This document shows, one piece after another, positions 17,175 to 25,982 of a DNA stretch of 43,726 bases (position 1 is its first letter; every line of letters starts with the position of its first letter). Position numbers and translations under genes: made by a program. Where the stretch lies: NCBI GenBank assembly GCA_030446715.1, contig JAUJMU010000014.1:1-43726 (forward strand), in the 5' to 3' direction. This stretch comes from Cytophagales bacterium (lineage in GTDB: Bacteria > Bacteroidota > Bacteroidia > Cytophagales > 172606-1). The notes beneath the pieces are model-generated. The model searched no databases. It had not been told where the DNA came from and saw only the letters and a list, made by a program, of their open reading frames with translations.

Positions 17175-19019
17175 ATGAACCAAAACCAAACGGCGGGCCG
17201 GGTGTTGCCTTTACCCAGTGTGGCAACCCTATTTTTTACTGCAGAAAGATGTAAACGGTTCCGGGCGTGGGCTAAATTCATTTTTTTAAGCCTGGGCCTG
17301 CTTTCGTCCCGGACAATGCCGGCAGCTATGGCTCAGGATGCATTCCAGGACCGGGCTAGTCATATCATCAGCCGGTTTATAGATTCTTCCGGGACCAATC
17401 CGAAACTGGCTTTCTGGTACGCCCAGACCAAATTCTACGACTATAAGGTAAATGGGAATACAGCTAAGCTGGCCGAAGCCCGCAAGCAGGTGAGCCAGGC
17501 TTTGGATCACTTCAATGCCAAAGACCCTTCCTTCCAGTTGTGGGCCTCGATGGACTGCTACCTGCGCTGGGGCCACCTCTACGGCGAGGCACTGAAAGCC
17601 AAGACCAAGGACAAGATGATCAATTCGCTGCTCTACCCGTCGCACAATACGCAGAATAAAGAGCTGATGGCCGCAACCGGGCGTTACCTCGCCGGGGAAA
17701 CCTGGCCGGATGCTTCCTTTGCCAGCGGCTACAGCCCTTCTGATCCTACCGGCAAACTCACCCTGCTGCGGGAAATGAACGAATACGTACACCTGGGGGA
17801 ACAGGAACACAACTCTTATACTTATTATGCCCTGCACTACGGCAGCCTGCGTAGTCTGGGTGACCTGGCCAAAGACCCAGAGATCAAAAACAAAGCGTAT
17901 CTGACGGCCGAATGGCTCCTGGTCTCGGCAGCGGGGGAGTGGCTGGACGGGCACTGGGCAGCAGCGGCCGAACGGGTCTACCGGCCTTTCCGGGCCCAGG
18001 GGCAGTACGAGGCAGGGACGGCGCACTTATGGCTGCATTTCGGGGGGCCTTACCCCCAGCCGGAAACGGCTGAAATGCACAACGCCGTGCAAAGTGCAGT
18101 CTCGGAATACCGCTTGCCGGAGATAATCTTTAACGTAGCCAAGGACCGCCACCAGCCGTACACGCACCGGGAAACGCACAACCACCTGGTTACCAATGAC
18201 CGGTTTTTCTACCTGACTTCGTACCTGAATAAAAGCTATGCTGTATTCAGCCAGCACGAAGCCTGCCAGACCTGGCCCGATTGGATGTACCAGATGCTGC
18301 GCTGGGGCGTGTGCTGGAACCAGGCCGGCGGCAAGAGCATCTTCTTTGTCCAGCATCCTAATGCTACGAACGGGAAAAACAAAAATCAAGAAGCCGGCTA
18401 CGGCGAAACCCGGTACGGTCAGGTGCTCCAGCACGAAAAGACCCTGATCGGGGTATATGACATTCCGGCCACGGACAAACTTCCGTACCTGAAAGGCTGG
18501 ATTCCCGTAAATTACGAGGCGTACGTGGATGATTCGGAGGCCGGGAGAATCTACCTGCACTACGGCAGCGTGATGATTGCGTTGTGCCTCACCGAAGGAT
18601 TTGAGTGGAATGCCGGTATGGAAAATTTCAGGAAGCCCGCCGGCAAGATTGGCCTGGTGGTAGAAACCGCGTTGCCCGCCGATTATTCTGGAAGCACGGC
18701 TTTGGCACAATTACAAAGTTTTAAACAGGCCATTCTGCGGAAAACCAGAATGGATGCATCAGGCATTCGTGATCCAAAGCCCCGGCTGACCTATACATCA
18801 TTGCAAGGGGCCGTTTTAGAAACCACCTACGATCCGGAAGACCGAAGCAAGAATTACGATAAAATTAACAAACAGGCCGTAGACTACGATCACTGGCCTC
18901 TGCTGGAAAACCCCTGGGTAAAGCAGGAATATAACAACCCTGCGCTTCGGCTGAAGTACGGCAAAGCGACCCGAACCTATGATTTTGCCAACTGGAACGT
19001 ATCCGACAACACGCCATGA
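17175..19019 (+). CDS. Unrecognised secreted protein, possible alpha/alpha-toroid lyase-like
   Basis: A 614-residue protein from the ATG at 17175 (an in-frame TTG lies nine bases upstream). A hydrophobic segment (FIFLSLGLLSS) then AMAQ fits a signal peptide, though preceded by a long N-terminus. The first 350 residues look helical with repeated Trp/Tyr-rich pairs (YYALHYGSLRSLGDL, GEWLDGHWAAAAERVY), like an alpha/alpha toroid. Then comes a His-rich stretch (YTHRETHNHLVTNDRFFYL) and a likely beta-sheet C-terminal region. This order is seen in heparinase-type and other polysaccharide lyases, but no family motif was recognised. Its stop overlaps the start of the next sulfatase by four bases (ATGA), so the two are likely translated together and may act on the same substrate. 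Confidence 0.7.
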   Translation: MNQNQTAGRVLPLPSVATLFFTAERCKRFRAWAKFIFLSLGLLSSRTMPAAMAQDAFQDRASHIISRFIDSSGTNPKLAFWYAQTKFYDYKVNGNTAKLAEARKQVSQALDHFNAKDPSFQLWASMDCYLRWGHLYGEALKAKTKDKMINSLLYPSHNTQNKELMAATGRYLAGETWPDASFASGYSPSDPTGKLTLLREMNEYVHLGEQEHNSYTYYALHYGSLRSLGDLAKDPEIKNKAYLTAEWLLVSAAGEWLDGHWAAAAERVYRPFRAQGQYEAGTAHLWLHFGGPYPQPETAEMHNAVQSAVSEYRLPEIIFNVAKDRHQPYTHRETHNHLVTNDRFFYLTSYLNKSYAVFSQHEACQTWPDWMYQMLRWGVCWNQAGGKSIFFVQHPNATNGKNKNQEAGYGETRYGQVLQHEKTLIGVYDIPATDKLPYLKGWIPVNYEAYVDDSEAGRIYLHYGSVMIALCLTEGFEWNAGMENFRKPAGKIGLVVETALPADYSGSTALAQLQSFKQAILRKTRMDASGIRDPKPRLTYTSLQGAVLETTYDPEDRSKNYDKINKQAVDYDHWPLLENPWVKQEYNNPALRLKYGKATRTYDFANWNVSDNTP

Positions 19020-20596
19020 AAAAACTGCCATTTCAACAATTGCTACTGATTACCTGCACCGTGTGCCTAAGTACGATGGCCGGTTCTTCTTCCGCCGTTA
19101 CGGATTCCGGTAAAGCCGGGCCCAAACGCCCGAACATCATCCTGATTATGGCCGACGACATGGGCTTTTCGGATCTTGGCTGTTACGGCGGCGAAATCAA
19201 CACGCCCAACCTGGACCGGCTGGGCCGGAACGGATTGCGGTTTACCCAGTTTTACAACGCGGCCCGTTGCTGCCCGTCGCGGGCCGCTTTGCTCACGGGG
19301 CAGTATCCGCACAAAGCCGGCATGGGCGAAATGGTCGGTTCTAAAAACTACGCCGGGTATTTGTTGCCTTCGTCCGTGACGATTGCCGAAGCCCTGCAAG
19401 GAGCAGGCTACAACACCTACCTGTCGGGGAAGTGGCACGTAGGGGAAGACAGCCTGCACTGGCCGCTGCAACGGGGCTTTGGGAAATATTATGGATTAAT
19501 AAGCGGGGCCAGCAGTCACTACGAACTGGATGAGGGCCGGGTGATGCTCGAAAATAATGGGAGAATAACGCCGGGTAAGGATTTCTATTCCAGCCACGCT
19601 TACACCGATAAAGCATTAGAATATATAAAAGAAGGCCATACCAGTAACAAGCCTTATTTCTTATACCTCGCGTACACGGCGCCGCACTGGCCTTTGCACG
19701 CACCGGAAAAGGACGTGCAGCAATACCTCGGCAAGTACCTGCAGGGCTGGGATGCCGTCAGAAAGCAGCGTTACCAAAAAATGGTAAAAGAGGGCATTAT
19801 TGCCCTTGGCGTGCCATTATCCGACCGTAACCCTGCTATTACCAGTTGGGAACAGGAACCGGATAAGCAGCACTGGGACCGGCGCATGGCCGTGTATGCG
19901 GCCATGATTACCCTGATGGACGAGGGGATCGGGAAGATAATTACTACTTTGGAACAACAGGGCGCCCTGGACAATACCCTGATTTTCTTTCTGGCGGATA
20001 ACGGGGGCTGCGCCGAAGTGCCGCACGTGTACAAGGAACGGTTAAAGACCATGACCGAAGAACAGCTTTCCGGCAGAGTGGGCAACGAAACCTCGTACGT
20101 GGGCTACGAAGACCGCTGGGCCAACGCCAGCAACACGCCTTTCCGTCTGTACAAGCAATACATTCACGAAGGCGGGATTGCTTCGCCTTTGATTGTGCAC
20201 TGGCCGGCGGCCGTTAAAAAAGCCCGTATTGTCCCGGAAATGACCCACATCATGGATATTATGCCTACTTGTTTGGCGGTAGCCGGCGCTTCGTACCCCG
20301 CTACTTACCAAGGCAAGGCAATCCTGCCCGCGGATGGTAAGAGTTTCCTGCCGCTCATCCGCAATGGGAAGTATACAGGTCACGAAGCTTTGATTTGGGA
20401 ACATTTCGGCAATAAGGGCATCCGGCAAGGGAAATGGAAATTAGTGGCCTTGAAGGGCAAAGCCTGGGAACTCTATGATCTGGACGCGGACCGGACGGAA
20501 ACCACGGATGTAGCGGCCCGGTACCCGGACAAAGTACAGGAGTTAACCCGACTGTATGAAGAAAAGGCGTCACAGGCCGGGGTGAAAATACTTTGA
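19016..20596 (+). CDS. Arylsulfatase-type sulfatase (CCPSR active site)
   Basis: A 526-residue formylglycine sulfatase whose ATG overlaps the previous stop codon (ATGA). The signal peptide is FQQLLLITCTVCLSTMAGSS. Motifs are LIMADDMGFSDLGCYGGEI, C85-C-P-S-R89 followed by AALLTGQYPHKAGMG, LSGKWHVGE, FFLADNGG and YIHEGGIASPLIVHWP. This is the classic arylsulfatase A-like layout (S1_4-like by appearance). The doubled Cys means Cys85 is the residue to become formylglycine and Cys86 fills the variable position. The C-terminal RQGKWKLVALKGKAWELYDL is typical. It is periplasmic by its signal. Translational coupling to the possible lyase upstream suggests a shared substrate. Confidence 0.95.
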   Translation: MKKLPFQQLLLITCTVCLSTMAGSSSAVTDSGKAGPKRPNIILIMADDMGFSDLGCYGGEINTPNLDRLGRNGLRFTQFYNAARCCPSRAALLTGQYPHKAGMGEMVGSKNYAGYLLPSSVTIAEALQGAGYNTYLSGKWHVGEDSLHWPLQRGFGKYYGLISGASSHYELDEGRVMLENNGRITPGKDFYSSHAYTDKALEYIKEGHTSNKPYFLYLAYTAPHWPLHAPEKDVQQYLGKYLQGWDAVRKQRYQKMVKEGIIALGVPLSDRNPAITSWEQEPDKQHWDRRMAVYAAMITLMDEGIGKIITTLEQQGALDNTLIFFLADNGGCAEVPHVYKERLKTMTEEQLSGRVGNETSYVGYEDRWANASNTPFRLYKQYIHEGGIASPLIVHWPAAVKKARIVPEMTHIMDIMPTCLAVAGASYPATYQGKAILPADGKSFLPLIRNGKYTGHEALIWEHFGNKGIRQGKWKLVALKGKAWELYDLDADRTETTDVAARYPDKVQELTRLYEEKASQAGVKIL

Positions 20597-20673
20597 AGTT
20601 TCCCGGTAAGCAGCCAGTTCCTGTTCTGCCTCTATTGAGACAGCCCCGCCGGTGAAGAACGGCTTAACGAAAT

Positions 20674-22122
20674 ATGGTTAAAAAAGTAAGACGATTGACA
20701 ATCCCTAAGATGCTTTCACGAAAAAACAAGTTCCCCAAATTACCCTGGCCGGTTTTGGTCTGCCTGGTTGCCCTGCTGCTGGTAGCCGGCCGGCCACCCG
20801 CCCCCCAAAATCAAAGCACGGAAAGCCCCCGGATCGTGGCCGTCCCACCCCGGCCTAACATCTTGGTGATCCTGACCGATGACCAGGGGTACGGCGACGT
20901 GACCGCGTTTGGGGCACCTGATCTGCAAACCCCGCACCTGGATGGCTTGGTAAAGGCCGGCATGAAGCTGACTAATTTTCACGCCAATTCCAGCGTTTGC
21001 TCACCCACTCGTGCCTCCTTACTGAGCGGCCGCTATCCGGAAGCAGTCGGCGTGCCCGGAGTAATCCGTACCAACCGGGCAAACAACTGGGGACACCTGA
21101 GCTCAGCGGCCGTTTTGATGCCGGACCGGCTCCGGAAAGCTGGCTACACTACGGCTTTGATCGGCAAATGGCACTTAGGGCTTACAAGTCCCAATACCCC
21201 GAACGAACGCGGCTTTGATTTCTTCCACGGCTTCGCGGGAGACATGATGGAAGATTATACCACGCACATCCGGGACGGAAAAAACTACATGCGCCTGAAC
21301 GGGCAGGAGATCAACCCCCAGGGGCACGCCACCGACCTGTTTACCCAGTGGAGCGTAGAGTATATTCGTAAACGGGCCAAAGCCGCCAAGCCTTTTTTCC
21401 TGTACCTGGCCTACAACGCGCCGCACGTGCCCATCCAGCCACCCATTGAGTGGGTACAAAAAGTAAAAGTCCGTCAGCCGGGTATCTCTGAAAAGCGGGC
21501 CCAGCTGGTAGCCCTGATTGAGCACATGGACGATGGAATTGGCAAGGTGATCGGAGCACTGAAAGACTCCGGCTTGAACGAAAATACCATGATTCTATTC
21601 ACGAGTGACAAAGGCGGGCACCTCAGTGCCGGAGAGATTAACGTGGCCGTAAACGGCGCCAAAGGAAGCATGTACGAGGGCGGCCTGAAAGTGCCGGCCT
21701 GCGTGGTATGGCCCGGCCGTATTGCGCCTGATTCCCAATCGGATCAGCTGCTGCTCACCATAGACATTTACCCCACGGTACTTGCAGCCATTGGGGCTAA
21801 GGCTGAAGATCAGGTGGACGGGGTGAGTTTTCTGCCCACGCTGCTGGGACAAAAAGCAACGCCGGCAGAGCGGACCGTATTTTTCACCCGGAGAGAAGGG
21901 GAGGGAGGCTACGGCGGCAAGACCATTGATGCCGTCCGCAAGGGCGACTGGAAGCTGTTGCAGAACTTTCCCGACCAGCCCTACGAACTCTACAACCTGC
22001 GGGAAGACCCGCTAGAGCAGCACAACCTGGCCAGGGAGCAGCCCGAGGTGTACAAAGAACTTTTCTCTTTACTGCAGAATCACCGGTCGGAAAGCGGCCT
22101 GGTGCCCTGGCAAAGACCCTGA
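20674..22122 (+). CDS. Sulfatase (CSPTR active site) with unusual SDKG metal motif
   Basis: A 482-residue formylglycine sulfatase; an internal ATG at 20710 is an alternative start. The hydrophobic export segment is PVLVCLVALLLVAG. Motifs are VILTDDQGYGDVTAFG, C109-S-P-T-R113 followed by ASLLSGRYPEAVGV, LIGKWHLG and a C-terminal RKGDWKLLQNFP. The second metal motif, normally SDNG or SDHG, reads SD-K313-G here: the codon at 21610 is AAA where AAC would give Asn. That residue normally helps bind calcium, so this enzyme may be altered, or the base may be an error. The frame is intact. A 194-base MITE-like element lies directly downstream. Confidence 0.93.
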   Translation: MVKKVRRLTIPKMLSRKNKFPKLPWPVLVCLVALLLVAGRPPAPQNQSTESPRIVAVPPRPNILVILTDDQGYGDVTAFGAPDLQTPHLDGLVKAGMKLTNFHANSSVCSPTRASLLSGRYPEAVGVPGVIRTNRANNWGHLSSAAVLMPDRLRKAGYTTALIGKWHLGLTSPNTPNERGFDFFHGFAGDMMEDYTTHIRDGKNYMRLNGQEINPQGHATDLFTQWSVEYIRKRAKAAKPFFLYLAYNAPHVPIQPPIEWVQKVKVRQPGISEKRAQLVALIEHMDDGIGKVIGALKDSGLNENTMILFTSDKGGHLSAGEINVAVNGAKGSMYEGGLKVPACVVWPGRIAPDSQSDQLLLTIDIYPTVLAAIGAKAEDQVDGVSFLPTLLGQKATPAERTVFFTRREGEGGYGGKTIDAVRKGDWKLLQNFPDQPYELYNLREDPLEQHNLAREQPEVYKELFSLLQNHRSESGLVPWQRP

Positions 22123-22154
22123 AGGGCGGATTTAAATGGCTTATTGATCTTTAC

Positions 22155-22348
22155 GGTTCCTGGAGAAATATAGGGCATTATCGGTTGCAGGACCTCACCC
22201 TAAATCCCCTGCCTCGCCGGCAGGCGGGCTCTCCCGGGGAGAGGGACTTGAAGGGACTTCAATAAGAGGGTTTTCTCCCCCTCTCCCCGGGAGAGGGGGC
22301 CGGGGCTGAGGTTTTATACCAGCCTTTCCCTACATGTTTCCAGGAACC
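22155..22348 (+). repeat. MITE-like element, copy 2, with terminal inverted repeats
   Basis: This 194-base non-coding element fills most of the gap between two sulfatase genes. It is bounded by GGTTCCTGGA (22155-22164) and its exact complement TCCAGGAACC (22339-22348), and the match between ends extends imperfectly to about 21 bases. Inside are GC-rich palindromes (CTCTCCCGGGGAGAG type). The other copy is at 15779-15976 in the opposite orientation. Confidence 0.78.
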
Positions 22349-22378
22349 ATTTTTAAGTACTATATAGTCTGACTTACT

Positions 22379-23799
22379 ATGAGATCTTTAATTTTTCTGT
22401 TCACAGCAATCTGTATTGCCTGTTGTATTGCCTGTCCCGCCTTAGCGCAAAAGCCCTCCCGAACCTCTCCCAAAACGAGAGACGCAGCAAAACGCCAGCC
22501 GGCAAAACCCAACGTGATTTTTATCCTGGCTGATGACCTGGGCTGGGGCGATCTGGGCTGTTACGGCAACGAGAAAATCAAAACGCCCAACCTGGATAAA
22601 CTGGCAGGCAGCGGCATTTTGTTTACCCACTTCTACGCCAATGCCCCCGTGTGCGCCCCCAGCCGGGCAGCCTTCTTCACCGGCCGCTACGCCGAAAGTT
22701 CGGGCGCCTACAGCGGGGACGGGGCCAACGAAATTGAAGTGCCTGCCGGACTGCCTAACCTGGCTACTCTTTTCAAACAAGCCGGTTACCAAACCCTGCA
22801 TACGGGCAAATGGCACCTGAGCGCCAGGACCACGCCGGATAAGTACGGCTTTGACCAGTACCAGACCCGGGAAGCCAACAGCTGGGGGGAGCGGCAAAAG
22901 GACCCTTACTTCCGGGCCAAGTCTACCGGGTACCTGGTGGAGAACACCATTGATTTCATCAAAGCCCATCCGGAGAGTCCTTTTTTCGTGCAGCTCTGGG
23001 CCGTGCTGCCGCACGATATTCTTTTTCCCACCGAGGAGCAGCTGGCATGGTACGAGGAGTACGACATGCGTAAAAAATTCAAAATACCCGGCTTCCCGTT
23101 TACTTCCGCCGAGCAGATTTACTACGCTTCCGTAACGGCACTGGACGACCACCTGGGTCAGTTGTTTAATTATTTAGATTCCACCGGTCTTAGTCAGAAT
23201 ACGCTGATTGTTTTTGCCAGCGATAACGGGCCCGGCATGATGGAAGCCCTGCAGGTGGGCCACAGTGCCGCCGGCAGTACGGGTCCTTTCCGGGGCAGGA
23301 AAACAAGTATCTACGAAGGCGGCATCCGCATGCCCTTGATTGTGAGTATGCCGGGTAGAATACCGCAAGGGAAAGTGAACGATACGACCGTGGTGGCCGC
23401 CATTGATTTTCTGCCGACCCTGTCGGCCATCATCGGGACCAAAATGACTGCCAGAACGGACGGAGAAGATATGTCAGGCGCCTGGATGGGAGCTGGTATG
23501 TCCAGGAAAGAACCCGTCTTCTGGCGCTGGCGCTGGCAGATGCCCCCGCAGCTCTATCACGCAGCCCGGCCCTTGCGATGCGGCAGGGCCAGTGGAAATT
23601 ACTGATGAACCCGGACGGCAGCCGGGTAGAGTTATACAATCTGTCCGCTGACCCCACGGAGTTGGATAACCTCTCGCGGGAATACCCGCAAATAGTGCAG
23701 CAGATGCAAAAGGCCTTGCTGGAATGGCATAAAGCCCTGCCCCCGGCAAAGTTCCAGGCAAGCGCCGGCCAGAATGATTATAATTGGCCGGGGGAGTGA
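22379..23799 (+). CDS. Sulfatase (CAPSR active site), frameshifted near the C-terminus
   Basis: A formylglycine sulfatase of about 473 residues when repaired. The signal peptide is IFLFTAICIACCIACPALAQ. Motifs are FILADDLGWGDLGCYG, C92-A-P-S-R96 followed by AAFFTGRYAESSGAY, HTGKWHLS, FASDNGPG and SIYEGGIRMPLIV. The open frame stops at 23605 in meaningless residues; the true C-terminus (MRQGQWKLLMNPDGSRVELYNL) is open in the next frame to 23799. The break is at about 23560, where TATCACGCAG should read TATCACCGCAG: the duplicate at 3246-3943 has the extra C and reads through. The two copies are damaged at different places, so this gene may be intact in the organism. It is the last gene before the regulatory module. 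Confidence 0.9.
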
Positions 23800-23904
23800 A
23801 GGATGGATTTTGATTTTACCAGGCGGGTAGCCTGGCAGGTTAGTACTGAGAGATTCGTATGAATTTCATAATAAAAACGGTACCTGTTATTTTTAAATAA
23901 AAAA

Positions 23905-23929
23905 ATTATATATATTAGTGATATATAAT
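23905..23929. promoter_or_regulatory. AT-rich inverted repeat upstream of the sigma factor
   Basis: Perfect 9-base arms ATTATATAT (23905-23913) and ATATATAAT (23921-23929) around a 7-base spacer. It lies in the 304-base gap before the sigma gene, about 175 bases from its start, a sensible place for an operator or promoter. No known regulator site was recognised. Confidence 0.4.
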
Positions 23930-24045
23930 CCAAAACGTTTTTGGAAGGACAACAAAATTTACCAGGTCGTTCCGGCCCTGCATTCAATCTTTGATCTTAC
24001 CCCTTGACCTTATCCAGGCTGGAGGAACAGCCAACCGTTACGAAG

Positions 24046-24071
24046 GCAGTCGGATTGAGCAGTCGGATTGA
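24046..24071 (+). repeat. Two tandem 13-bp repeats before the ECF sigma start
   Basis: GCAGTCGGATTGA occurs twice back to back (24046-24058 and 24059-24071), 32 bases before the ATG at 24104. An inverted copy of 11 bases (TCAATCCGACT) lies at 24127-24137, inside the first codons of the gene. The arrangement could be an operator or a hairpin in the mRNA leader. Confidence 0.55.
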
Positions 24072-24103
24072 TAAATACGTACCTGGTTAAATACTCATTC
24101 CGG

Positions 24104-24707
24104 ATGAAGCAAAGTCAGTTTCCTGATCAATCCGACTCCCTCATGTGGCACCGCTTCAAAGGAAGGGGACCGGGAGGCGCTGACGTTTGTGTACCTGCAC
24201 CATCACCCGCATCTGATCAACTACGGCATCCGGCTCTGCCGTGACCAGGAACTGGTGGAGGACTGCGTGCACGACCTGTTTCTGGAACTCTGGAAAGGCA
24301 GAAAGGGGCTGAGCCCGACCAATTCTATCCGGTATTACCTGCTCAGAGTACTGCGCAATAAAATCCATACCCGTTTGAAACTCACTCATCCCACGGCGGA
24401 TGTAGACTTGTACGCTGACCATTATCATTTCCAGGTAGAGTATTCTTTTGAAGAGCACCTGATCCGGGAACTGGGCAACGAGCAGCTGCAAGGTAAGCTG
24501 CTGGCGGCACTCAACGCCCTGCCGGCCCGGCAGAAAGAAATCGTCTACCTGCGTTTTTACAATAACTTCGATTACCAGCAGATCGCTTCCATCATGGGCA
24601 TTGGTTACCAGACCGCCCGTACCCACGTCTACCAGGCCGTTAAGTCCCTGCGGGTACGGTTTGCCGTGGAACTGTGCATACTGGCCTTGCTGCTGATTAT
24701 TTTTTGA
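24104..24707 (+). CDS. ECF sigma factor (FecI-like, sigma-70 family), one frameshift near the start
   Basis: About 201 residues when repaired. The open frame beginning at GTG 24189 lacks the usual N-terminus. An ATG at 24104 gives MKQSQFPDQSDSLMWHRFK and then breaks; removing one A from 24158-24160 yields FKEGDREALTFVYLHHHPH, the expected start of sigma region 2 for Bacteroidota FecI-like factors. Region 2 continues as ELVEDCVHDLFLELWKGR, and region 4 is LPARQKEIVYLRFYNNFDYQQIASIMGIGYQTARTHVYQAV with a helix-turn-helix. It directs RNA polymerase to locus promoters when released by the FecR protein encoded next. The C-terminus is hydrophobic (LCILALLLIIF), a common feature in this group. Tandem repeats precede the start. 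Confidence 0.92.
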
Positions 24708-24905
24708 GAAAAATTTTCCTTGAAAAAATTCAATAACATCCTTTCTTCTGGTTGAGATTGCTCAATACTTTATTCAAATATTGATAAAGCACTCACGAGA
24801 ATATTATTTTTCTGCTGAAAAACTTCACTTAGCCTATACTACAAAACGCTCATCGCGCACATTTACTGATGAAGCCTGTTGAACGGGTTTTCATTATCCT
24901 GATAT

Positions 24906-25931
24906 ATGATGAGCAAGTATGCAGCTTTTGAAACGGCCGACTTTGTAGTGGACGAGGGCTTCCGGGATTGGGTGATGGCGCCTACGCCCGAAGCAAATGC
25001 TTTTTGGCGCCAGTTCCTGCAAACGTATCCCCACCGGAGCCAGCACGTGGAAGAGGCCCGCCTGCTGCTGCTCGCCCTGCGGGTAGACTGGCAGGAAGTC
25101 ACGCCCGAGCAGTCTCTGGCCTCCTTCCGCAAGTTTGAGGAGCAATTGCCCCAGGAGTCGTTACGGTCCTTGTGGAAAAGGCCGGCGGTTTGGTACCCGG
25201 TAGCGGCGATGCTTACCCTGCTGCTCGTCTCGGTGGGCGCCTGGTGGGCAATGGTGGGGCAGGCTGGCGGTACCCGGTACCGGACCGCCTTCGGGCAGAC
25301 CCGCACCATCACCTTGCCCGATCAATCGGTGGTAACCCTCAATGCCAACAGTGTGCTTACCGTACCGGCCGAATGGAACGAGGAGACTAGTCGCGAGGTC
25401 GTGCTGGAAGGGGAAGCTTTTTTTACCGTGCGGAAACACGAACGGAAAGGCCGCCCGGTCAAATTCACCGTCCGCAGCCGCCAACTCGTCATTGAAGTAC
25501 TGGGCACGGCCTTCAACGTGAACAACCGCCACCACCAGACGGAGGTCGTGCTGGCTTCCGGCAAAGTCCGCCTGCGGAATACCACGCCGGAGAAGCAACA
25601 ACTCGTGGAGATGCGGCCCGGAGAGCGGGTAGTATTCTCTCCCGCCCGGCAATTTTCCAAACAAACCGTCAACGTCCGCCGGTACAATTCATGGACCCGC
25701 CGGGAACTGGTCTTTGACAATACCCCCGTAAGCGAAATTGCCCGGGTCATTACCGATACCTACGGACTAAGCGTCGTCATCCGGGAGGAGGAGATTGCCA
25801 GGGCCCGCTTTACGGGTACGGTACCCTCAGACGACCTGGCTGCCCTGCGCACCGCCCTGGCCCAGGCCCTGGATCTGCGCATCGGGCTGGAGGCGGATAA
25901 GCAGCTGGTTATCTCCAAAAGCGGAGATTAA
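24906..25931 (+). CDS. FecR-type anti-sigma factor
   Basis: A 341-residue single-pass inner-membrane protein starting at ATG 24906 (a second ATG follows at once). The cytoplasmic N-terminus (1-92) should bind the sigma factor, one membrane helix spans about 95-117 (WYPVAAMLTLLLVSVGAWWAMV), and the periplasmic FecR domain follows at about 123-220 (AFGQTRTITLPDQSVVTLNA, VVLEGEAFFTV, VIEVLGTAFNV). The C-terminal region at 265-335 matches DUF4974 (RELVFDNTPVSEIARVITDTYG), a secretin/STN-like fold that contacts the transporter. It lies 198 bases after the sigma gene and 51 bases before the SusC gene, the standard order for a trans-envelope signalling relay. The frame is intact. Confidence 0.96.
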   Translation: MMSKYAAFETADFVVDEGFRDWVMAPTPEANAFWRQFLQTYPHRSQHVEEARLLLLALRVDWQEVTPEQSLASFRKFEEQLPQESLRSLWKRPAVWYPVAAMLTLLLVSVGAWWAMVGQAGGTRYRTAFGQTRTITLPDQSVVTLNANSVLTVPAEWNEETSREVVLEGEAFFTVRKHERKGRPVKFTVRSRQLVIEVLGTAFNVNNRHHQTEVVLASGKVRLRNTTPEKQQLVEMRPGERVVFSPARQFSKQTVNVRRYNSWTRRELVFDNTPVSEIARVITDTYGLSVVIREEEIARARFTGTVPSDDLAALRTALAQALDLRIGLEADKQLVISKSGD

Positions 25932-25938
25932 TTTTTTG

Positions 25939-25980
25939 AACCACCCCAAAAACACGGATAAACCACCCAAAAACACGGAT
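25939..25980 (+). repeat. Two near-perfect 20-bp tandem repeats before the SusC start
   Basis: AACCACC(C)AAAAACACGGAT occurs at 25939-25959 and 25961-25980, differing by one C, and ends two bases before the SusC ATG. It fills almost the whole 51-base gap after the FecR stop, where a ribosome binding site would be. No Shine-Dalgarno sequence is present. Confidence 0.7.
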
Positions 25981-25982
25981 AT

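Noticed and set aside
17286-18710. Long minus-strand open frames (246 and 227 residues) opposite the gene at 17175
   Set aside because: They mirror the codon pattern of a clear + strand gene and their translations look like no known protein.
24156-24626. 156-residue minus-strand open frame opposite the sigma factor
   Set aside because: The + strand has unmistakable sigma regions 2 and 4; the minus frame has no supporting motif.
25939-25980. Possible start of a CRISPR-like array
   Set aside because: Only two adjacent 20-base units with no spacers and no cas genes.
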